Shown here in pieces: positions 59,084-64,000 of a DNA stretch of 64,000 bases. Both the position numbers and the translations under genes were made by a program. How positions within the stretch are numbered: position 1 is the stretch's first letter; each line of letters begins with the position of its first letter. The notes under the pieces were generated by a model. That model had not been told where the DNA came from. It did no database searches and was given only the letters and a program-made list of their open reading frames with translations. Source of the DNA: Flavihumibacter profundi (GTDB lineage: Bacteria; Bacteroidota; Bacteroidia; Chitinophagales; Chitinophagaceae); assembly GCF_020076305.1 (NCBI RefSeq), contig NZ_JAIQXE010000004.1, forward strand, positions 124,001 through 188,000. Direction: 5' to 3'.

Positions 59084-59695
59084 ATGCGGCATATGAATGA
59101 AACGGGTTTTATAGCCATAGAAAAGGCAATTATCCAACGATTGACATCAGGTTTAGATCCAAGATTAACGTACCACAATCTTGCACATACCCTCGATGTT
59201 TTAGACCAGGCACTAAGGATTGCTGTTGCAGAAAAAATCACTGATCCAAGGCAGTTGATGCTTATAAGGATCGCGGCATTATTTCATGATACCGGCTTTT
59301 TGTTTGTTTACAAAGGACATGAAGCCACCTCATGTGAAATTATGCAGGAAGCAGTGACCGGCTCTTCATTAACGACTGGTGAAATTGACCAGATTAATGG
59401 AATGATCATGGCTACAAAGATTCCTCAAAGCCCTACCTGCCTGATGGAAGAAATCATCTGTGATGCAGACCTTGATTATTTGGGGAGGGATGATTTTTCT
59501 TTAATAAGCAACAACCTGAAGCAGGAGTTCCTGGAATATGGGGTTATTAAAAATGAACTGGATTGGGACCCTCTCCAGATTTCTTTTTTTGAAAAACACC
59601 AGTATTTCACCCAGAGTTCCAAACTAATCCGTGCGCCGAAAAAATCAGAGCACCTTGCCAAATTAAAAGAGCAACAAGCCCGGATTTCCAAATAA
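59084..59695 (+). CDS. HD-domain phosphohydrolase
   Basis: 203 residues; start ATG 59084 (a second ATG three codons on is also possible). HD superfamily ligands: H in YHNLAHTLDVL, HD in LFHDTGFLF, H in KGHEATS, D in IICDADLDYL. A cytosolic nucleotide/phosphoester hydrolase is expected; substrate unknown. It precedes the nucleotide-transporter-like gene by 41 bp in the same direction. Confidence 0.85.
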   Translation: MRHMNETGFIAIEKAIIQRLTSGLDPRLTYHNLAHTLDVLDQALRIAVAEKITDPRQLMLIRIAALFHDTGFLFVYKGHEATSCEIMQEAVTGSSLTTGEIDQINGMIMATKIPQSPTCLMEEIICDADLDYLGRDDFSLISNNLKQEFLEYGVIKNELDWDPLQISFFEKHQYFTQSSKLIRAPKKSEHLAKLKEQQARISK

Positions 59696-59736
59696 CAAGG
59701 GAAACGGGATCAATAATTTTAAATAGCTTATTGCGC

Positions 59737-62490
59737 ATGAAACCCAACCATATTTGGTTGAAAATTTTTAATGTACACACCCATGAATGGGATGTTGTCA
59801 AGAAATTATTCTGGCTTCAGTTTTTTCAGGGCGCTGGTATCTCATTTTTTTTCACAGCAGAATTCACCCGGTTCCTCCATAAGTATCCCGCAGAAAAATT
59901 GCCCTGGGTTATGGTTATTTCTTCCTTCCTGCTTTGGGGCGCTGGATTTGTATATGCAAAATTTGAGCACAAAATTCCATTCAAAAAATTCAACCTTGGA
60001 CTTACCCTCATGATGGCCAGCAGTATTTTACTGGTCATATTGGGAGACAACTATTTCACACAAGACTGGATTTACTATATAAGTTTATCCTGGTTTTATG
60101 TATTATATCTTTTAAACAACCTGGAATTCTGGGGCATCGCGGCCCAGCTATTCGATATGCGCCAAAGCAAAAGGCTTTTTGGTGTGATTAGCGCCGGAGA
60201 TATTCCAGCAAAGTTTATCGGCTATACTTTGGCATATAGTGTGGTTAAATATACAGGCTTAAATAACCTGTTGCTAATCGGTTTTTTTTGTATGCTTTGC
60301 TCCATTCCTTTCTTACTTAGTATTGCAAGGAAAGAGGAAAAAATATTCAACCATGATCATGGGCATAAGAAAGTGTACCATGCAGAAAAGAAATCCATCA
60401 GGATCCTGGTAAATAACTTCTTCAACAACAAAATAATTTTTCGTATCGCCCTGATTTCCTTCCTGGCATCGGCTTGTATCCTGATTGTAACTTATGGATT
60501 TTATGCCAAAGTAAAAGAGGCATACCACGATGATGAATCGCTGGCTTCTTTCATTGCATTATATAATACCGGCTTAGCGGTTGCTGCTTTGATTACGAAA
60601 ACCGTTTTCACAGGAAGACTGACTTCAAACCTGGGGGTCAGGCAATCTTTATTTATAACCCCAATAGCCATGGTGCTATTGGTTTTCACAGTAATTTTCA
60701 GCGTTTCCCAAACGTCAAACGAAATGACAATATTTTATTTTTTCGGGGGCATTTATATTGCAATTGACGTATTACGGGCAGCCATCAACGCGCCGGTTCT
60801 TTTAACAGTTATGCAACCTTTGCCAACCCATGAGCGATTAAGGGCCCATAATATTGTTAAGGGCATAATGGATCCCTTCGCAACTTTATTTTGCGGTATA
60901 TTTTTACTAGTGTTGTTTCATATCCAAAAAGAAGTCAACCTTATAACTCTTTGTTATGTATTATTGGTTCTTGCCGCTTTCTGGATCATTGGCATTATAA
61001 GGGTAAACAATGTATATGTAAATATGCTGGTAAAAACCATCAGCAGCCGGTTTTTCAGCCAGGAAGAATTTATATTGAATGATGCGGAGACAATTCAAAA
61101 AATCAAGGAAAAAATCGGTATGGGAACTTACCCCGAAGTATTGAGCATATTGCAGATGATCAGTACAAAACAGAACCCTTTATCATCAGAATTACTCACA
61201 AGTTTCCTGCACCACCCTTCAGAGGAAGTTAGATTAGAAGCGATAAAACTGATAGGAAGCAAACAAGTCAATAGCCTTAAGGAAGAATTAAATTCTATGC
61301 TTTTAGAAGGTTCGCCCGTTTCTGTAAAAAAAGAAGCTATAAAAACAATCTGCAGGCTTGCCGAAAGTACACCCGTTTTACATGCCTACCTGCATAACCC
61401 TGATCCCGGATTAAAGCAAGCAGCAATTATTGGTATGCTAAGTAACCATCGGGCGGCAACAAAACTTACGGCAGAAATAGAATTACAACAATTATTGCGC
61501 AGTCCCATAGCGGCAGAGCGGGAAATCGCCCTTACGATTCTGGAAGAGGTTAAAGATGAATATGACCATCCCGACCATGAACTTTTAATTGAAAGTGATG
61601 ACCCTGTTATTCGACATAAAGCCATTATTGCAATCGGGAAGGGAGCGCTTGATCAAAGCCTCGAGGTTTTATTAAAACAAATAGGCAAGGATGATAAGGC
61701 AGTATTTAAAGCTTTGCAACAGGCGGGGCAAAAGGCTATTCCTCATATCAGGAAGGCTTTATCCGGAAATAAGTTCAGTGATACAAAAAGACAGCAACTA
61801 ATTAGTTCATGTGGTAAAATCGGTGGGACTAATGCACATGAGCTGCTGGTCCATTTATTGAAAACAACACCGGCAGCATCATCAGAAATCATCAAAGCAT
61901 TATACCGAAGTAAATATGTGGCTGGTAATGAAATACGACCTTTTTTCGAAGAACTGGCCCGGGCATATTTAAAATATGCTGTTGAATTGTTGCACATGCA
62001 AAAAGCATTACCAACTGATGATTTTCCTTCCCAACTCATTTACAATGCAGTAAATTTAGAGTTGCAGGAAATCAGGGAATTACTATTGGGACTTTTCTCC
62101 TTCCTGTATGACAGGGAGCAGATCAGGAAGGTCCGGAGGGGATTGGATGCCAACCAGAAAGAAAGTATAGCCAACGCTATGGAAATAATTGAACTGACTG
62201 TAAGAAAGGATATTGGCCGGTATTTCAACATTCTGTATGAAAACATTCCAATTGACCGGAAATGCGATGATTTGAAGTTTCTGAACACAGATATTCATTA
62301 CCAGCAAACAAGCCAGGTATTGGGGCGCATATTATCGGAGCAACCTATCTTTTACCAGGATTGGACCAAAGCATGTTCAATGTATATCTCGAAGAAATAC
62401 GGACTAACAGTTGATATCAGGTTATTTGATAAATACCTTGAAGCAGACAACCAGATTCTTCAGGAAACTGCCCGGTATGCCTGTGCGTAA
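59737..62490 (+). CDS. NTT-like (ATP/ADP translocase-type) MFS protein with HEAT-repeat domain
   Basis: 917 residues from the ATG at 59737 (TTG two codons before). About 10-12 transmembrane helices in 1-440; segments such as WKNLEFWGIAAQLFDMRQSKRLFGVISAGDIPAKF and LRAAINAPVLLTVMQPLPTHERLRAHN resemble bacterial Npt/NTT-type proteins. The cytosolic half (about 450-800) is a helical repeat of HEAT type (HPSEEVRLEAIKLIGSK, DPGLKQAAIIGML, DDPVIRHKAIIAIGKG), then a 100-residue tail. Substrate unproved. The next gene, 11 bp downstream, is a cyclic-nucleotide-binding protein; in other bacteria such domains are fused to NTT-like proteins. Confidence 0.8.
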   Translation: MKPNHIWLKIFNVHTHEWDVVKKLFWLQFFQGAGISFFFTAEFTRFLHKYPAEKLPWVMVISSFLLWGAGFVYAKFEHKIPFKKFNLGLTLMMASSILLVILGDNYFTQDWIYYISLSWFYVLYLLNNLEFWGIAAQLFDMRQSKRLFGVISAGDIPAKFIGYTLAYSVVKYTGLNNLLLIGFFCMLCSIPFLLSIARKEEKIFNHDHGHKKVYHAEKKSIRILVNNFFNNKIIFRIALISFLASACILIVTYGFYAKVKEAYHDDESLASFIALYNTGLAVAALITKTVFTGRLTSNLGVRQSLFITPIAMVLLVFTVIFSVSQTSNEMTIFYFFGGIYIAIDVLRAAINAPVLLTVMQPLPTHERLRAHNIVKGIMDPFATLFCGIFLLVLFHIQKEVNLITLCYVLLVLAAFWIIGIIRVNNVYVNMLVKTISSRFFSQEEFILNDAETIQKIKEKIGMGTYPEVLSILQMISTKQNPLSSELLTSFLHHPSEEVRLEAIKLIGSKQVNSLKEELNSMLLEGSPVSVKKEAIKTICRLAESTPVLHAYLHNPDPGLKQAAIIGMLSNHRAATKLTAEIELQQLLRSPIAAEREIALTILEEVKDEYDHPDHELLIESDDPVIRHKAIIAIGKGALDQSLEVLLKQIGKDDKAVFKALQQAGQKAIPHIRKALSGNKFSDTKRQQLISSCGKIGGTNAHELLVHLLKTTPAASSEIIKALYRSKYVAGNEIRPFFEELARAYLKYAVELLHMQKALPTDDFPSQLIYNAVNLELQEIRELLLGLFSFLYDREQIRKVRRGLDANQKESIANAMEIIELTVRKDIGRYFNILYENIPIDRKCDDLKFLNTDIHYQQTSQVLGRILSEQPIFYQDWTKACSMYISKKYGLTVDIRLFDKYLEADNQILQETARYACA

Positions 62491-62501
62491 AAAAAACGAT
62501 T

Positions 62502-62957
62502 ATGAATATTTCTTCCAGTGACAGACTCTTGTTAGTTGAGAAAGTATTGATCCTCAAATCATTAACCATATTCAGGGATACACCTGAAAATATCCTGGCC
62601 GACCTGGCACCACTAATGCAGGAGGAGGAATATGAAAAAAACACCTTACTGTTTAAAGAAGGGGATACGGGTGATTGCATGTTTATTATACGCAGTGGTG
62701 AGGTCAGGATCCACAAAGGGAATACCATACTGGCAGTATTAAGGGATAAAGAGGTATTCGGCGAATTATCGCTGCTGGATGCCGAAACCCGGTCTGCCAG
62801 TGCCACCTGCCAGACAGATTGTATTTTATTCCGCATAGACCAGGAACCATTTTATGAACTTATCGAGTCGAGACCGGAAGTAGCCAGGGGCTTTATCAAA
62901 ATCCTTTGCCAGCGGTTAAGGGCCCAGAATGAGCGGGCGGTTTCCTCAAACAGGTAG
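62502..62957 (+). CDS. Cyclic-nucleotide-binding domain protein
   Basis: 151 residues. CNB fold with the phosphate-binding cassette FGELSLLDAETRSASA (canonical FGE, then R-S-A) and preceding jelly-roll strands LFKEGDTGDCMFIIRSGEVRI. No DNA-binding or catalytic domain is present, so it is a stand-alone sensor. Begins 11 bp after the NTT/HEAT gene, so it probably regulates that protein. Which ligand (cAMP or other) is open. Confidence 0.88.
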   Translation: MNISSSDRLLLVEKVLILKSLTIFRDTPENILADLAPLMQEEEYEKNTLLFKEGDTGDCMFIIRSGEVRIHKGNTILAVLRDKEVFGELSLLDAETRSASATCQTDCILFRIDQEPFYELIESRPEVARGFIKILCQRLRAQNERAVSSNR

Positions 62958-62994
62958 GGTATTTTTCCCGCTCACTTGCATATAAATAATTTTA

Positions 62995-63018
62995 TACTTA
63001 ACTTTCCCGAATTAAGTA
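62995..63018. repeat. Short inverted repeat downstream of CNB gene
   Basis: TACTTAA (62995-63001) and TTAAGTA (63012-63018), 10-nt loop, 37 bp after the stop. No T-tract follows, so terminator function is doubtful. The remaining stretch to 63224 shows no gene. Confidence 0.35.
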
Positions 63019-63224
63019 CCTTACTCTCTTATCCACTCCTATTAATGCTCGTTTAGTCTAATTCCCCATGGAGCATCAATTTCTAAAAGGATAAATTCCA
63101 TTTGTACACTATTGTTGCATAAGTTCTAACATGATTTGTCCACCCTGATTCCCGGAAACTACCCGAAAATCACGTTGGTGGCTTTTAAGTGGTAGGTTTT
63201 GCAGCAGCTTATTAATGTTTAACC

Positions 63225-64000
63225 ATGAGAAAATATTTACGCTATTGGGTAAAGCTTATTTCGCTATACCTTGTTTTCCAGACGACCTTATCCACTTCCG
63301 CTTCAGCACAAACTAATTTAAACCGTGCTGACTTTGTATTGTTTGGGGATACCGTGCAAATAAGTTCATCCAATACATTAACAGGTCCTGGTTCTGTTGG
63401 TAGTAAAAAATTGATCAGTACATCTGGCAATCTGCAATTTGGAAAGAACCTTAATAGTGGAGGTAAGATAGTTCTCGCGAATGGAAATATTATTCCAGGA
63501 ATAACTACTGCCGCGAATATTGTGGTGCCGGCATTCACAGGAAATATTCTTCAAAGCGGTTCCTCTGCCAGCTTTGGTGGCGATATCATTGTAAATGGTA
63601 ATATCAATATATCTGGTGCAACTGTTGCATCAACTGCCAAAGTTATACAACCTATCGGGGCGACCTATACAGGCCCCGCAATTCCGGCAGCCAATAAGGT
63701 TGTGTTAACCAACCAAATGCCTACCCTTCCCACAATGCCTTCACCTGCAAACATTGACCTTACAGGTATTACAAATGATATTAAGAACAATGCAACCCTA
63801 ACGCCCGGGACAAAATACAGGGATATAATCTTGTCTGGTAACAAAACGATTACTTTTAATGGTCCTGGGGTGTATACAATTAACTCCTTTACCCTTACCA
63901 ATTCCAATAGTTTCGTTTTTAATTTTAATGGTACTACAACCGGAAAATTTATTATCCTGGTTAAGGGTAATATGATTCTCGACAAAATTGCAACCAGTTT
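63225..64000 (+). CDS. Large secreted protein, N-terminal part (truncated by window)
   Basis: 258 codons open to the window end. Signal peptide about 1-28 (MRKYLRYWVKLISLYLVFQT...SASAQ). The mature part is rich in Gly, Asn, Thr and Ser with repeated short strands: LTGPGSVGSKKLISTSGNLQ, GGDIIVNGNINISGATV, DIILSGNKTITFNGPGVYTI and GKFIILVKGNMIL. This is like a right-handed beta-helix or an ice-binding-type/adhesin N-terminus of Bacteroidota. No domain can be assigned; being secreted it may end in a T9SS tag beyond the window. TAGGTTTTG at 63193-63201 is a near-match promoter box. Confidence 0.7.
   Translation, partial: MRKYLRYWVKLISLYLVFQTTLSTSASAQTNLNRADFVLFGDTVQISSSNTLTGPGSVGSKKLISTSGNLQFGKNLNSGGKIVLANGNIIPGITTAANIVVPAFTGNILQSGSSASFGGDIIVNGNINISGATVASTAKVIQPIGATYTGPAIPAANKVVLTNQMPTLPTMPSPANIDLTGITNDIKNNATLTPGTKYRDIILSGNKTITFNGPGVYTINSFTLTNSNSFVFNFNGTTTGKFIILVKGNMILDKIATS

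Overview
The window reads as a chromosomal segment of a member of the Bacteroidota, most probably Chitinophagaceae/Chitinophagales. Evidence: type IX secretion (T9SS) features (a PKD-repeat protein with a gliding-motility-type C-terminal domain, a PorP/SprF-like protein, a stand-alone T9SS sorting domain), promoter motifs of the Bacteroidota type (TAnnTTTG, sometimes with an upstream TTTG), a mitochondrial-type citrate synthase, a putative GH144 glucanase, and housekeeping proteins of clear Bacteroidota flavour (divergent FabI, Tgt without a full zinc site). I see no rRNA, integrase, insertion sequence or CRISPR array. One tRNA-Ala(GGC) is present.

Layout. 1-7.4 kb: end of an HDAC-like gene, an XRE/S24 (LexA-like) repressor, surE, lpxB and a small membrane gene, two envelope proteins, a TSUP transporter with a small YgaP-like membrane protein, a ClsB-like phospholipase D enzyme and a YtxH protein. 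7.4-15 kb: a YdjM-like hydrolase, HAD nucleotidase, secreted EEP phosphatase, WYL regulator, DinB protein, then a minus-strand group with Gfo/Idh/MocA oxidoreductase, GH144-type glucanase and DoxX, ending at the tRNA. 15-30 kb: YceI, citrate synthase, LptF/G permease, tgt, GT2, rsmG, a response regulator, an M1 peptidase, OmpA lipoprotein plus TPR protein, PepSY-like protein, rsmI, purS, pssA and pepP. 30-37.2 kb: pckA, a DUF922 protein, then the most distinctive region, a minus-strand peptide-export locus: an intact double-glycine precursor, a decayed second precursor, a frame-broken membrane-protein remnant, a HlyD-like fusion protein and a C39-peptidase ABC transporter. 37.2-49.5 kb: deoxynucleoside kinase, trpS, gatC, two LolD/MacB-type ATPases, a cobalamin adenosyltransferase, DUF2795, fabI, recN, a sterol-desaturase-family enzyme, zinc-ribbon coiled-coil protein, Nif3-like protein, M32 carboxypeptidase and a lipoprotein. 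49.5-56 kb: T9SS-related block (15-PKD protein, SprF-like protein, Bcp peroxiredoxin, minimal sorting-domain protein). 56-64 kb: RlmI-like methyltransferase, grpE-dnaJ, HD phosphohydrolase, a nucleotide-transporter-like/HEAT protein paired with a cyclic-nucleotide-binding protein, and the start of a large secreted protein that runs off the window.

How the genes work together. The export locus is a small self-contained system: the ABC transporter's C39 domain would clip the leader after Gly-Gly while exporting the 42-residue core through the HlyD adaptor; no outer-membrane TolC partner or intact immunity gene is visible. The PKD protein and the SprF-like protein, 4 bp apart, look like a T9SS type B substrate with its dedicated partner. 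Several genes (lpxB, a beta-barrel gene, tgt, the RlmI-like gene) have a TAnnTTTG box ending 4-5 nt before the ATG, which predicts leaderless mRNAs. All functional statements are inferred from sequence motifs read by eye; no database search was run.
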